Shown: positions 24,145 through 35,364 of the stretch, one piece after another | Numbering within the stretch: the stretch's first letter is position 1 | How the letters are laid out: each line of letters starts with the position of its first letter | Assembly: GCA_023105745.1 (NCBI GenBank) | Contig: JALGQZ010000013.1 | Coordinates: forward strand, 4,127,501-4,191,500 | DNA from: Austropuccinia psidii | Taxonomy: Eukaryota > Basidiomycota > Pucciniomycetes > Pucciniales > Sphaerophragmiaceae | Length of the DNA stretch: 64,000 bases | Reading direction: 5' to 3' | Made by a program: the position numbers and the translations under genes | The notes under the pieces: model-generated | Seen by the model: the letters and a program-made list of their open reading frames with translations, nothing else | Database searches by the model: none | Told to the model about the DNA's origin: nothing

Positions 24145-24937
24145 GCTTGATCTTTTATGGTGCTTGGTGGGGAGAGGAATTACCAAAGGTAAGTCCCACT
24201 CCTGGTATGCACCTTTAGGGGTATTCTACTCCTCTTTGTTGTAAGCATCACCTTGGCCACTCTGTGAGCACTTTGTAATTTGGACACAGATTCGTTGGCC
24301 TGGCTTTCAACATCAATTCCAAAATTATGGCCATCTTTCACTTGGGCAAATGGACCATTCACATTCATCTTCGTTTCCAAGTTTTTCCAATTCAAGACAT
24401 TCCTTCATCAAATTTATATTCTTAATTATGGCACTGGCGGGATTGGCAACTTCTAAAAGTAAGTTCCTCTCCTGGTGTGCACTTCCCTGAGGGGTCTACA
24501 ATCTTTTCAAAACATCACCTTGGCCACTCTGTGAGCACCTGGCATCAAAATCTTTTCTTCCAGGTCCTTGGCCACTTCCAAATCAACCGTCAAAATCCAT
24601 GATGAATATTTGGATCCCCCTTCAAAAATTTTTCTTTTTTATTTTTTATTTTTCCTTTTCTGTTTCTTTATCTTTACTTTTCTTTAAAAATTTCTTTTAT
24701 TTTTATCTTTATGCCAAAATTCTACGTCAAACTCAATCCTTCAACATTTTCAAGCCAAATGTCAAGAGAAGACTACCTCAACCTCAATTCATATGCCAAC
24801 ATTATTATCAGTACAAAATTTTCTTTTCAAAATCAGAATACCTCTGGAACCCCTCTGTCCAATCCATCTCAACAGCCTCAACAGGCTTCTACCTTATCTT
24901 GGTGCTCAGGAGCTCACCATTCAAGGTAGGGGGGTAC
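24145..24937 (+). repeat. 3' non-coding region of C with 277-base direct repeat
   Basis: This stretch lies between the stop codon and the LTR. An imperfect direct repeat includes caccttggccactctgtgag, beginning near 24250 and near 24527, and each copy is preceded by aagt...ctcctggtRtgcac. The end is a polypurine tract (aaggtaggggggta, 24923-24936) directly before the LTR. No gene is seen. Confidence 0.7.
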
Positions 24938-26601
24938 TGTCACAACCACGAGTTTGACCCTCCTCCTTGATTGTTGCGGCAAATCAACCTGGAACCAAGT
25001 TGGGGCCAATTGGCCACGTCATATCTTTTATGGCCAATTGGCCCCCTTGGGTGTTCTATGGCATCCACGCCATAACATCTCCCTATGGCCATTTTATGGC
25101 CTCAGGCAATATCCTGCCGTCATTGGCCTTCTTGGCCAATTCCCACTTCACCAACCCCCAGGCCTTCATCTTTGATTTTGGGCCTGGGGGGTCATTTTGT
25201 CTTCTAGGGGCCTCCAGGCCCCCTAGCCATCATTTTTTGTTTCCAGGCCACCCCTTTCATTAATGGGGTTTTTGGCCTAAATGGCCTTTTTGGGCCATTT
25301 AGGCCCCCTATGGCTCCTACGGCCCGTGGGCCGCAGTCCGTAGGCCATTTAGGCCCCTTCTGGCCTAATCCAATGAGGCCAAAAGGGGCCAGCCAGGTGG
25401 GTTCCAAACCACAATTGGGCCCACCTGAGCCAATTTTGGCCACCATCTCCTTGGACCCAAAATTGACCAAATCCCTCATGGACACCCTTTTGGCCAGAAA
25501 TCCCATAGGACCAATTTTTGGCCATGGACCACCATGGGTCAATAGTTCAGACACGGCCTCTGGCAACCAGACCCGCTAAGCCCGCCTTTCCCCTCAACTC
25601 CAGGGGATTCCCTCTTTTCCTTCGTACCATCCGTACTCAAGGTTGCAGGCATGGTGCATATATGGTATTATATACCATTGTGCACCATTTTTGCTCAGCA
25701 ACCCAATGGTGACATTTTCAGGATCCAATTCCACCTTCCCAACTCAAGGCCTCATATCCCAACGCCCATTTCGAAGGAGGATTAATCAGCTCATCAGTCT
25801 GACAAGCTATGGCGGCAATCAGAAGACTCTTCAAGGATCTCAACCACCTGTATTTGCAGGAGTTGGGTTGGCAAAATTCATTCTGGATTATGCAAGTGCA
25901 ATTCTCGAGAGATATTACATCAGTTCAATCAGTTGTTAAGGCATCAAGTATTCAATACTCCTTTGGACAACCCAATTCATCCGTACAGGCCTCATTCAAT
26001 CAACCTGTATGGTTTTGGCCCAATTGGGTCATTTCATATTCCACTGTGGGAATTCCATCACACAGTTCAAAATTCAAGATGGCCAGAGCTTTATTTCCCG
26101 ATCCAGACAATACAGCCATTGATCCACCTTCCAGGATCAATCTTTCAGTTTTCACATATACCAGCTACCTTTCATCACCTGGGGACTTTTTCCCCAGTTA
26201 ATTAATATATTGGATTTATTATGATCCTTATTTTCTTTTACCTTATTAAAGTTAATACTGATAATCTTAAGTCAGTCATTAGCACCCTTTCTCTTTCTTT
26301 CCTCGCCTGTTAGTGGATATTGGTGGTCATATCCTTTACTAATTCCATTGTTCTTTCTGGCAGGTTGAAACAGTGAATTGAGGATTCACTTGGTTGGCTT
26401 CTTGGATTTTTGCTTTCTTTTATCTTTGGCCTCTGGCTTCATTCTTATTATTCTTTGTTATCTTTGGCATATTTGTCTTTTCTCTTATTCCTGCTTAAGA
26501 AATATATCCCGTAGTATTTCTTATCATCTTTGGAGCCCTCCAAGTGAGTTCTTGATTCCTGAGTGCCAGGCCCGCTTGCTTCCATAAGAGCCCCTGTGAC
26601 A
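24938..26601 (+). repeat. 3' LTR of element C
   Basis: This LTR is 1664 bases with perfect 7-base inverted termini TGTCACA...TGTGACA. The right end coincides with the point where the D gag frame (LPEASSW) breaks. It contains a GGCC-rich tract and two strong hairpins. Long open frames here are by-products of the GC-rich repeat. Confidence 0.9.
24990..25560 (+). repeat. GGCC-rich tract in the C LTR
   Basis: About 30 GGCC tetramers fall in under 600 bases, many as ttggccaatt or aggcc. They include a perfect 13-base inverted repeat (ggcctaaatggcc at 25274-25286 and its complement at 25293-25305, loop of 6). Confidence 0.8.
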
Positions 26602-27560
26602 GCCAGCTGGAGGCCTCTGGCAGCTGTCTTAAGGCTTTCTTCTCAGAATAACAGATATTGTCTCCATCCTGGTATTGAGATGGAGATCTTGTCTTATTCA
26701 CCAAGATGGAATCTGGTTTCATGTCCTCTTGGTGATATGGATTATACATAACATGGCCTTGTGGTTTGTACTTCATGTTATGGTAGAAATTAAACAATTT
26801 GTTTATGTCTTGATCCAGACAATCGCTTTCCCTTTTTCTGTGGTGTTGTTTTTCAAAGACTTGATTGAGTCTTTTATTGGTTTCTTCAGACTCTTTTCTC
26901 AATTGAGCAGAGTTTTGACAATTTTGTCCATGGAGGCTATTAATTTTTTCATCCTCTCATGGCTTGCTTGGAGTTCTGTAAACTGCTTTTGGGTTTTCTC
27001 AGCCAATTGGGACATTTGTAACCACATTGCATCACTGTTTAAGTTACTCTCAGGTGTAACCACATTATTTTCAATCGGAGTATGGGTAATATGACTATTA
27101 ATGGGGCTACTGATTCTAGAAGTATGTACAACTATTTCTGGTTCTTGTGTACTTTGTTCACCAAGCCCAACAGCCTCTGGATTATTTGGTCTGACTCTCT
27201 CTGCCTTTGGTTGAAAGAGGTATTGTTTTTGCCCTTGTATCCTTGTCTTCTCCTGGAAACTTCCGGGGATTGTGAATAATGGTCACTCTTGGCCACTGAT
27301 CTTCTGGTTCCTGAATGGTGTGGAGCCACTGAAGAGCTGGTTTGGCCTACTCATTGTGAGCCTGAAGGAATCTGAGAATTCCCTGTCTAGGTCAGCTGTT
27401 CTTCTATAGCTTGGATAGTGGCTTGATTCTCCCTTATCCCGTTTGCCCTCACCTCCAGGAGTCTGAACTGCCTGGTAGCACTTCAACCTTTGGTGATTAA
27501 CATGAGGTCTTTGAAGTCTATCTCTTTGAGACATATCTTCTGGCTACTGGCTGAAGGTTC
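26602..27560 (-). pseudogene. Gag of D, broken and interrupted by C
   Basis: The Gag frame can be followed against element E in pieces: SQRDRLQRPHVNHQ, then DREFSDSFRLTMSRPNQL, and downstream EETNKRLNQVFEKQHH, DQDINKLFN and SPSQYQDGD, ending at LPEASSW, where the C LTR starts. Several stops and frame changes separate the pieces. It lacks the Gag core and everything after it. The Gag start equivalent, in intron 1 of X, has lost its ATG (AAG). Confidence 0.8.
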
Positions 27561-28198
27561 TGCCCAGTGGGATGCTAGGTTGAACCTCTTGTTGTCCATT
27601 CTACATTGAAGAAGGTCTTTGAGGAGTTGGTGGAGCTGAAGAACTTGATCCATATCCTTCCAGTTCTCTGTTTGGAGGCTTCTGTGAATTGAAATGTGAA
27701 TGGCAGAGTGGGTATGATTTCCCTCAATGTCTTTTCATCTGCCATTGTGTCCAAGGTGTCCTCCTCCAGGTCTTCTGGTTCTGCACAAGCCTTATCTATC
27801 CTCTGGCTGGTTCCTTTGGAAGCCAAGGTTTCTGAGGTGTACAGGTGACTTATCAGTGCTGGCAAGAAGTCAACAACTTAATGTTTTTAGGGTATCTAAC
27901 TTTGACTGCGCCTTGTAAAAATTTGCTGTCTACTGATTTTGGAAATTTGCCTTTAGAGGTTATAACTGCATTAATGCTTGTAATATTCCCTGTACAAGTG
28001 GTTAAGGTTGGTTTACTTTGTATTGATGCAGAGGTTTGTGATTTTCTATTCCTCTTAATGGCAATTGGTGTCCACCTTTTAGTTGAGATAAGGCCTTCAC
28101 TAGGCCTCTTTCCTTTGCCCTTTCTGCCCTCTGGTTCTGAGCATGTCACTGGTGTGTTGGCCTGTGACTGGGTCTCAAGTGGGATGAAACTTCTTTTA
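27132..28198 (-). pseudogene. Overlapping gene X of D, decayed
   Basis: The frame is homologous to the X gene of E and I. An N-terminal exon of about 300 nt (SEPEGRKGKGKRPSEG) is followed by exon 2 (ASKGTSQR, EPEDLEEDTLDT, EIIPTLPFTFQ). A C-terminal part (VAKSDHYSQSPEVSRRRQ) ends at VHKNQK. The leader acceptor CAG is followed by TA rather than TG, so the spliced start codon is lost. The intron 1 donor GGTAAAT has become GTTAGAT. One base fewer than in E near FQF breaks the frame, a state shared with F. Confidence 0.72.
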
Positions 28199-28787
28199 CT
28201 GAATCAAACAGGAGCAAGAGGGCTTAATGTCAGTCAAGACTTTCTAAAAGGCTGTTTGCTCATCTAAGAATGGCACCTGGGCAATATATTTCTATATTAT
28301 GACCTTGTATGATGACAATTCAATTGAAATTAATAATTAAACGTCAGAAATACAGCTTATGGATATCTGGTACACTGTTTATATACCAGTATCTCACAGC
28401 TCAACTTGTAATTAGCAAGTGTAATCCAAAAAGTGGTTCTGTAAAGGGAAATTGAAATTATGAATATACCAAACCATGCCTCTGATACTGTTGGTTTTAC
28501 AGTAAGAGGTGTCCTTTTTAATTGAAAAATTGACAGAATTGATGGCTTGAAATGTTTAAATGCCTAAAATAAGGGTTGTTTTGGTTATTAAACCATGCAA
28601 CAAGGCAATTAAAAACAAAAACCCACAGTGGTATATAACATATACCACTCATAAACAAATTTAACATATATGTTATAATTCATTTTCTAATGAAATTACA
28701 CCTGAAAAAAGAAACAATATGTCAAAAATAAAAACTAGTAAGAAAAACTCACTTTTATGCATAAAAAGGTCCAAAAAATCCAAAACA
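28199..28787 (-). promoter_or_regulatory. D leader with splice donor
   Basis: The donor ATAAAA|GTGAGT at 28753/28752 lies about 35 nt after the primer site, and the acceptor TTTGATTCAG is at 28199. This gives a predicted 554-nt intron. No gene is seen otherwise. Confidence 0.6.
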
Positions 28788-28806
28788 CACAGCCAGGGCC
28801 CCAAAA
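28788..28806 (-). other. Primer-binding site of D
   Basis: On the minus strand it reads TTTTGGGGCCCTGGCTGTG, a diverged form of the shared primer site. Confidence 0.65.
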
Positions 28807-30211
28807 TGTCACGTTGAGTATATGAAAAGGTGAGAATAGATGTATCTGAAGCCTAAACTATGACAGTGACACAGTCAAATTTTCTATAAAAGGTTTAATT
28901 GATGTTAATAAAGGTCAATAATAAGATATTCAGGGATTTGCTATTGAGAAATTGTGGTGGTGAGCACTGTTGAAAGCCCTGGCCGCAGCCTCACATGTTG
29001 AGTTACAATAATTGAGATTTTAATTATACCTGATTATTTTCCAAGAGTTTGAAATTTTTTGACATTTGTAATACATAGGAATTCAAGGGCAGGATGAGGA
29101 AACCTTTTCTGGTGGAGAAGAGGTCCCTTTTTATCCTAAAATTGGGTGAAAAAGACTACTAGACCTTTCCACGTAGAGGAAGTGAAGAATTTTCACTTTG
29201 GAGGACTGGATTTTGGTTTTTAAAAGGCTTTTATAACCTTTATTGGGCTCAGATGTGGTTTTGAAACCGCATCTGGGCAGTCTTTACCAATACAGGGTAA
29301 AAACATTCATCTGGGGACCACATAGTCCTCTTCTGATGTGTATGACGCTTAGAATGATGTACAGAACCTGTAAAGGACCCCAGTATTTACCAAACTATAA
29401 GGTATTGAAGTATAAACAGACTTCTTTGTCTGTTTGACACCTCATAATCATAGTTGTGGGAGAATATCCCACAGTAAGGCTGTATTGGTCTAACTGTGTG
29501 ATTTTGACTTTAAAACTGGCATAACTTTGTCAGTTTTTAAGATATCAAGCTCAAAGTTGTTTCATTGTGTAGCCCTGTATGTTTCCTACAAAGGTTTAAC
29601 TCATTTGATATGGCTCTCATTGAATATGCCAAGGCTATGCCACGTACCAAATTTTTTGTAAATATGTATGATTTGCTTAAAATCTGTATTGAACTTGTTT
29701 GCCCCATAACTCTTGTTATACATAAGATATTGGGAGATGCATGACACAATCAGATAGCTGTGATTTTGCAATTTCCAAAAGACCCCACTTTAGGTATCTC
29801 ACACTAAAACTGTAGAAGTTAGATGAGAGGTGAATATTTTATTCACCCTTATATGACCTTATTTTGGTCATAACTTCTGTATTTCTGGTGCTAGCTCAAC
29901 TTGGCTAGTACAATTGGATAGCCCTGACATAGAGCTTCATTTTGAATACACATTTGATGGGGTTGAGCCCCTTCCTCTGGAAATCAAATGAGAGGTGAAA
30001 AATAAGGTTTATGCTCAGCAAAAACTTTGTTATTCCTTGTTCTATGATGTTGGGACTTTTATATTTGGAAATAGGTGAGTTTCCTCTTTCTTTTGATAAT
30101 TTTTGAGCTGGTTTGGCTGAGCTCCATGTTTTGGTGGTATCTTGGCTCTACCATTGATTTATGGTATTTGGCTGTCATTCTTGTGCTCCGGTTATGAGTC
30201 ACAGGCCAACA
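28807..30211 (-). repeat. 5' LTR of element D
   Basis: This LTR is about 1405 bases. Its left end is tgtcac and its right end, caggccaaca, is a mutated form of the family terminus CAGGCTGACA. It aligns over its length with the LTRs of E. Confidence 0.82.
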
Positions 30212-30324
30212 AGGATTATTAGAATATCTCATTCCAATAATCCTATTCCTTTAAAGAACCAAGGTAACTAGCTCCTTGGTGCTTCAAATCAACTGGAGCT
30301 TGAAACAAATTTTTTGGAGGTGAT
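30212..30324. other. Short unassigned stretch with hairpin
   Basis: This stretch of 113 bases between the D LTR and the first H fragment was not recognised. It starts with a perfect 9-base inverted repeat (aggattatt at 30212-30220, aataatcct at 30236-30244). Confidence 0.4.
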
Positions 30325-30385
30325 GGCAAAAGCCAAATCAATCACAAATATGAATCTTATGAAAGGCTTCCACCAAAATGGAATT
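30325..30385 (+). pseudogene. Reverse transcriptase fragment of element H
   Basis: About 20 codons match the RT of E (AKAKSITNMNLMKGFHQNG here, KYITKMDCMKGFHQNG in E). It is cut on the right by an LTR. The following 170 or so codons of pol, up to LYKLCSK, are missing from H. Confidence 0.75.
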
Positions 30386-31774
30386 TTTCAGCTTGTGACT
30401 CAAAGCCAGAGCACAAGCATGACAGCCAAATACCATAAACCAATGGTAAACCAAGATAACACCCAAACATGGAGCTGAGCCAAATCAGCTCAAAAGGTTC
30501 AAAGCAAAGAGGAAACCTACCACTTTTGAAATACACAAGTCCCACCATGATAGGAAAAAGAATAACAAAGTTATTCCTGCTCAAAATTGTTGCTGAGAAT
30601 AAACCTTAATTTTCACCTCTCATTTGATATCCAGAGAATAAGCCTTAACCCCAGAAAAAGTGTATTAAAATTGACCTCTGAGTCAGGGCTATCCAACAGT
30701 ACTAGCCAAATTGAGCTAACACCAAAATTACAGAAGTTATTGCTAAAATAAGGCAAAATAAGGGTGAAAGAAATATTCACCTCCCACCCGACTTCTACAA
30801 TTTTAGTGTGAGATAATCAAAGTGGGGTCTTGATGAAAAGAGTACAATTAGGTATATCTGATGGTGCCTTTCATTTCTACATATCTCCTCTGGAACAAAA
30901 TTTATGCAGAAAATAAGCTCCATACAGATATTGAGAAAATCTTATGTATGAATAACAAAGCTGTACATTACAGATCTTACTCCAAATAGAAGACTCAATC
31001 CAGAAAATGTATATATTTGTGCCATAATCCCTGGTTCAAAGGAGCCTACTTTGTATAAGCTGAATTATCTTCTGATGAAATTATTTCTGAGCTTAAAAAG
31101 ATTTGGGAAGGGCTTCAATTTTTTCCAACCTCATCAGGCCTTTAAGGCTCATTTATCACAGTGGCTACCCTAACAGAAATTTCTGATATAGTTTCCATGA
31201 GTAAATTCACTGGATTTATCTCCCATTACAGAAATTATTTTTGCAATTTTTGCTCATACCAAATGAGGTACCATTGTGTAGATCCCATCCAGGGCTACAC
31301 AATGAACCAAATTTGAGATAAAAATCTCAAAAACTGACAAAGCTATAGCAGGTTTAAGGTTGAAATCCCACAATTGGGCCAATAAACCTTAATTATGGGA
31401 TAATATCCCAAAACAATGATTATGAGGTCCAAGCAGACAAAGAAGCATGTTTATAATTCAATAACTCATAGTTCATTCAATACTTTGGTCCCATACAGGT
31501 TCTTTACAGCATTCTACAGGTCATACATGTCATAAGAGGGCTGTGTGGTCTCCAGATGAAATTCTTCACCCTGTATTGGTGAAACCTTCCCAGATGTGGT
31601 TTCAAAACCACATATGAGCCAATAAGATGTATACAGGCATTGTGGAAACCACAAGCGAGTACCCAGAAGTGAAACCCTCTTCACTTACTCTAGGTGGATG
31701 GTCTACAGGGCCATTCCACCCCTTTTAGGATAAAAGGAGGGCTTTTTGCCACCAGAAAAGGTTTCCTCATCCTA
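30386..31774 (+). repeat. Truncated LTR (L1) of the E/I family inside H
   Basis: It starts at a slightly mutated terminus (ttttcagcttgtgactc versus tgtcagcctgtgactc) and follows the family LTR to cctcatcct, then jumps to H pol. About 300 bases of the LTR 3' end are missing. A foreign segment at about 30968-31253 replaces a short stretch of LTR. The right junction probably formed by a deletion removing both the LTR end and adjacent pol. Confidence 0.75.
30968..31253 (+). pseudogene. Fragment resembling a Plavaka/CACTA-like DNA transposase
   Basis: The segment is absent from other LTR copies and translates to a protein pattern unlike retrotransposons: NPENVYICAIIPGSKEPT, then after a one-base shift GSFITVATLTEISDIV, SKFTGFISHYRN and FCNFC. 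The order of an IIPG..EP motif, a D-rich middle and a terminal CxxC pair fits, from memory, the transposases of Plavaka-like elements in basidiomycetes. It is only about 85 codons, broken and without termini or target duplication. The identification is tentative; the foreign origin relative to the LTR is firm. Confidence 0.55.
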
Positions 31775-31775
31775 G

Positions 31776-32106
31776 ATTATACAAGTTATGTTCAAAATAT
31801 GTAGTTTTAAATATTACCAAGGAGAGGAGGGAGGCATATGAAAAGATCAAACATGAACTCAGTAATTCACCTGTCATCATGCTACCTGACTTTGAATTAC
31901 CATTAAAGCTGTACATAGATGCAGCTTTTAGTCAAGGATTGGTGGCAGCCCTTGACCAAGGCCAAATTGTAAATGGGCAAACTAGGGAAGGGGTAATATG
32001 TTTTATCTCCAGGAAACTGAAAAATACAGAGTCTGGATATTCAGAAACCAAGACTGAATTATTATTTTTCCTTTGGGCGCTAGAAAAAATCCATTACTAT
32101 TTGGAG
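31776..32106 (+). pseudogene. RNase H fragment of H, left of element I
   Basis: The frame LYKLCSK...ITKERREAYEKIKHE...LPDFELPLKLYIDAAFSQGL...WALEKIHYYLE matches RNase H of E. It is open until element I begins at 32107. The rest of the gene continues at 42979, with the 5-base duplication tggag on both sides. It is moderately diverged (for example LDQGQIVNG). Confidence 0.85.
32102..32106. repeat. Target site duplication of element I (left)
   Basis: The sequence tggag here is repeated at 42979-42983, flanking element I exactly, and the host RNase H frame resumes there. Confidence 0.93.
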
Positions 32107-34783
32107 TGTCAGCCTGTGACTCAAAACCATCACCTCTCATCTAAAATCTAGAAGGAGAGGCTTAATCCCATCAAATGGGTACTCAAAATGAATCTCTAAG
32201 CCAGAGCTATCTAATGGTACCAGCCAAACTGAGCTAGCACCTGTCAGCCTGTGACTCAAAACCAGAGCACAAGCATGACAGCCAAAATACCATAAACCAA
32301 TGGTATAGCCAAGATACCACCAAAACATGGAGCTGAGCCAAATCAGCTCAAAAGGTATCAAAAGAAAGACAAAACTAACCTCTTCCTGAAAATATAAGTC
32401 CCATCACCATAGGACTAAGAATAACAAAGTTATTCCTGCTCAAAGTTATTGCTGAGCATAAACCTTAATTTTCACCTCTCATCTAAAAACTAGAAGGAGG
32501 GGCTTAACCCCATCAAATGGGTACTCAAACTGAAGCTCTAAGCCAGGGCTATCCAATGGTACCAGCCAAACTGAGCTAGGACGAATATTACTGGACTTAT
32601 GGTCAATTTCAGGCCAAATAAGGGTGAACAAAACATTCACCTCTCATCTAACTTCTAAAATTTTAGTGTGGGATACCTGAAGTGGGGTCTTTTTGGAAAG
32701 AGCACAATAAGGCCTATCTGATGGTGTCATCCACTTCCTCATATCTCAACTACTGCAGAAGTTATGGGGCAAACAAGCTCAATACAGCTTTTTTCCTAAA
32801 ACACGCAAATGTAGAAAACTCTTGTACATGGGATAACCTTGCCATATTTAATGATACCCATATCAAATGAGGTACCATTGTGTAGAGCACATACAGGGCT
32901 ACACACTGAACCAACTTTGAGGTTGATATCTCAAGTATTGACAAAGTTATGGCTCTTTTAAGGTTAAAATCCCACCTGCTGTCATATACAGCCTCACCAT
33001 GGGATAATATCCCATAATCATGAATATGATGTGTCAAATATACAAAGAAGCATGTTTTTACTTCAATAACTCATATGTCAGTCAATACTGGGGTCCCATA
33101 CAGTTTCTGTACAGCATTCTATGCGTCATACACGTCAGAATCAGGCTGTGAGGTCCCCAGATGAAAATATTCACCCTGTATTGGTGAAAACCGCCCAGAT
33201 GTGGTTTCAAAACCACATCTGAGCCCAATAAAGGCTATAAAGGCTGTTTGCAAACCACAAGCCAGTACTAGAAAGTGAAAAAATCTTCACTTCCTCTACG
33301 TGGAAAGGTCTAGCACCCTTTCCACCCCATTTCAGGATAAAAAGGAGGCTTTTCACAGCCAGAATTGTCTCCTCATCCTGCTCTTGAATACCCTACGTAG
33401 TAAACTGTCAAAAACAGTTTTACTCTTGGGTAATAAACAGGTATAATTATATATTTAATTATTGTAACTCTTATTATAGTAACCCAACTGGTAAGATTGC
33501 ACCCTGGGTTCTCAGTAGCCCTCACCACCACTATTATCCAATAGTAGAACCCCTTAATTATATTATAAATCATCTTTTAAAACCCAAAACCCTTATTTTA
33601 AATCAATTTTCTACGTTTCACAGTCATAATTCTAGCTGTAATTACCCTTATTACCACTTCAATATAGAATCAGCCTGACAGCACCAATATTACTGGAGTC
33701 ATGGTCAATTTCAGGCCAAATAAGGGTGAACAAAACATTCACCTCTCATCTAACTTCTCCAGCATGAGTGTGAGATACTTAAAGTGGGGTCTTTTTGGAA
33801 AGAGCACAATCAGGGCTATCTGATGGTGTCATCCATCTCACCATAGCTCAACTAGAGCAAAAGCTATGGGGCAAATAAGCTCAATACAGCTTTTTGCCTA
33901 TACCACGCAAATGTACAAAAATCTTGTACATGGGATAACTCTGCAATATTTAATGATACCCATATCAAATCAGGCACCATTGTGTAAAGCTCAAACAGGG
34001 CTACACACTGAACCAATTTTGAGGTTGATATCTTAAGAATTGACAAAGTTATGGCTGTTTTAAGGTCAGATTCCCACCTGCTGTCATATACAGCCTCACC
34101 ATGGGATAATATCCCATAACCATGAGTATAAGGTGTCAAATAGACAAATAAGCTTGCTTTTACTCCAACACCTCATATTTCAGTCAATACTGGGGTCCCA
34201 TACAGGACCTTTTCATCATTCTATGCATCATACACATCAGAATCAGGCTGTGAGGTCCCCAGATGAAACCTTTCACCCTGTATTGGTGAAAGCTTCCCAG
34301 ATGTGGTTTCAAAACCACATCTGAGCCTAATACAGGTTATAAAGGCTGTTTGCAAACCACAAGCCAGTACTAGAAAGTGAAAAACTCTTCACTTCGTCTA
34401 TGTGGAAAGGTCTAGCACCCTTTCCACCCCATTTCAGGATAAAAAGGACGCTTTTCACAGCCAGAATTGTTTCCTCATCCTGCTCTTGAATAACCTACGT
34501 AGTAAACTGTCAAGAACAGTTTTACTCTTGGTTAATAATCAGGTATAACTATAGATCTTAATTATTGTAGTCTTTTATTATTGTAACACAAAAGATAAAC
34601 CTGCCCCCAGGGCTTTCAACAGCGCTCACCACCACTATATCATATATACTAAAGCCCTTTTAACCTTGAATTAAATTATCTTTAAACCCTTAGAAATATT
34701 TTCAAACCATTCTTACCTTGTCACAAACATAGTTAAAGTTGTATGTAGCCTATTTACTCCTTTATCATAGTTTCATCCTGACA
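32107..34783 (+). repeat. 5' LTR of I (32107-32241 and 33686-34783), split by a solo LTR
   Basis: It begins tgtcagcctgtgactc and ends catcctgaca right before the primer site. After the first 22 bases it jumps to a position about 230 bases further in the 3' LTR of the same element, so it has an internal deletion. The nested LTR L3 splits it with the duplication gcacc. Confidence 0.88.
32242..33680 (+). repeat. Solo LTR L3 of the same family
   Basis: This LTR is 1439 bases, TGTCAG...CTGACA, flanked by the 5-base duplication gcacc (32237-32241 and 33681-33685). No internal region is present, so an element was reduced by LTR-LTR recombination. Confidence 0.92.
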
Positions 34784-34800
34784 TTTTGGCGGCCTGGCCG
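34784..34800 (+). other. Primer-binding site of I
   Basis: The sequence ttttggcggcctggccg directly follows the LTR. It is one base different from E over this length. Confidence 0.75.
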
Positions 34801-35364
34801 TTTTTAAACTTTTTTTGGACCTTATAAGTAAGTTTTTTCTCTTATTTTTTATTTTCTGACAATTGTTTTATATTTTTTAGGCGTATTTCCTTTCAAAAAG
34901 TATATATTTTATATGTATTTTACTTTATGACTCATATTATAAGAGTACTTACCACGTGCTTAATACGCACTGGAACCTTTACTTTTGGTGTGTTTACATA
35001 TAAAAACACATAAGCCATCAATACGTCCTGTATTCTTGATTGAATAAGGACACCTCTGACTGAAAAACCATCAGTTGAGGCGTGGTTAAGTGTGCTGTTA
35101 ACGCAATTACACTTATACAGAGCCACTTATTCAGATTAAACTTGAAAACCACAAGTGTATCTGTGGGATACTGGCACACAAACAGTGTGACAGGGTACCA
35201 AAAGGTGTAATTCTGACGTGGAAATGTTCATTCAATTACACTGTCATTATACAGGGCATATTGTAGTAACATACAAGCCCAGAGGCCAATCTTAGACGTG
35301 CAAAAGCAGCATTTTTTGAGAAGTCTTAACTGACATAAGCCCTCCTTTTCCTGCCTTGATTCAG
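34801..35364 (+). promoter_or_regulatory. I leader with predicted 537-nt intron 0
   Basis: The donor CTTATAA|GTAAGT at 34827/34828 is a full consensus, 27 nt after the primer site. The acceptor is TTGATTCAG|TGG at 35364/35365. Splicing joins A to TG and creates ATG in frame with 100 open codons that contain no other Met. Confidence 0.68.

Larger units (their letters stand above)
22051..26601 (+). mobile_element. Element C, chromovirus (Ty3/gypsy), 3' half
   Basis: This is a plus-strand element with the end of RT/RNase H, integrase, chromodomain, a 793-base 3' region and the 3' LTR. Its 5' half must lie left of the window, cut off by B. It is inserted in the gag gene of D; the right junction is 26601/26602, with right target bases gccag. 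It is GC-richer than its neighbours, with many TCG/CGA sites, and differs from them in LTR termini and lineage. Confidence 0.9.
26602..30211 (-). mobile_element. Element D, 5' part, Ty3/gypsy of the E/I/F/H family
   Basis: This minus-strand element has 5' LTR, primer site, leader, X region and the start of gag, cut at 26602 by element C. It is decayed, with several stops and shifts. The right LTR end is at 30211; its pol must lie left of the window. Confidence 0.87.

Noticed and set aside
25204..25566. Minus-strand frame of 120 codons in the C LTR, Gly/Pro-rich
   Set aside because: It arises from the GGCC-rich repeat inside a non-coding LTR; both strands are open there for compositional reasons.
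30967..31231. Repeat attacag on both sides as target duplication of the transposase fragment
   Set aside because: The right copy lies inside the coding match, which continues to about 31253, so it is not a boundary.
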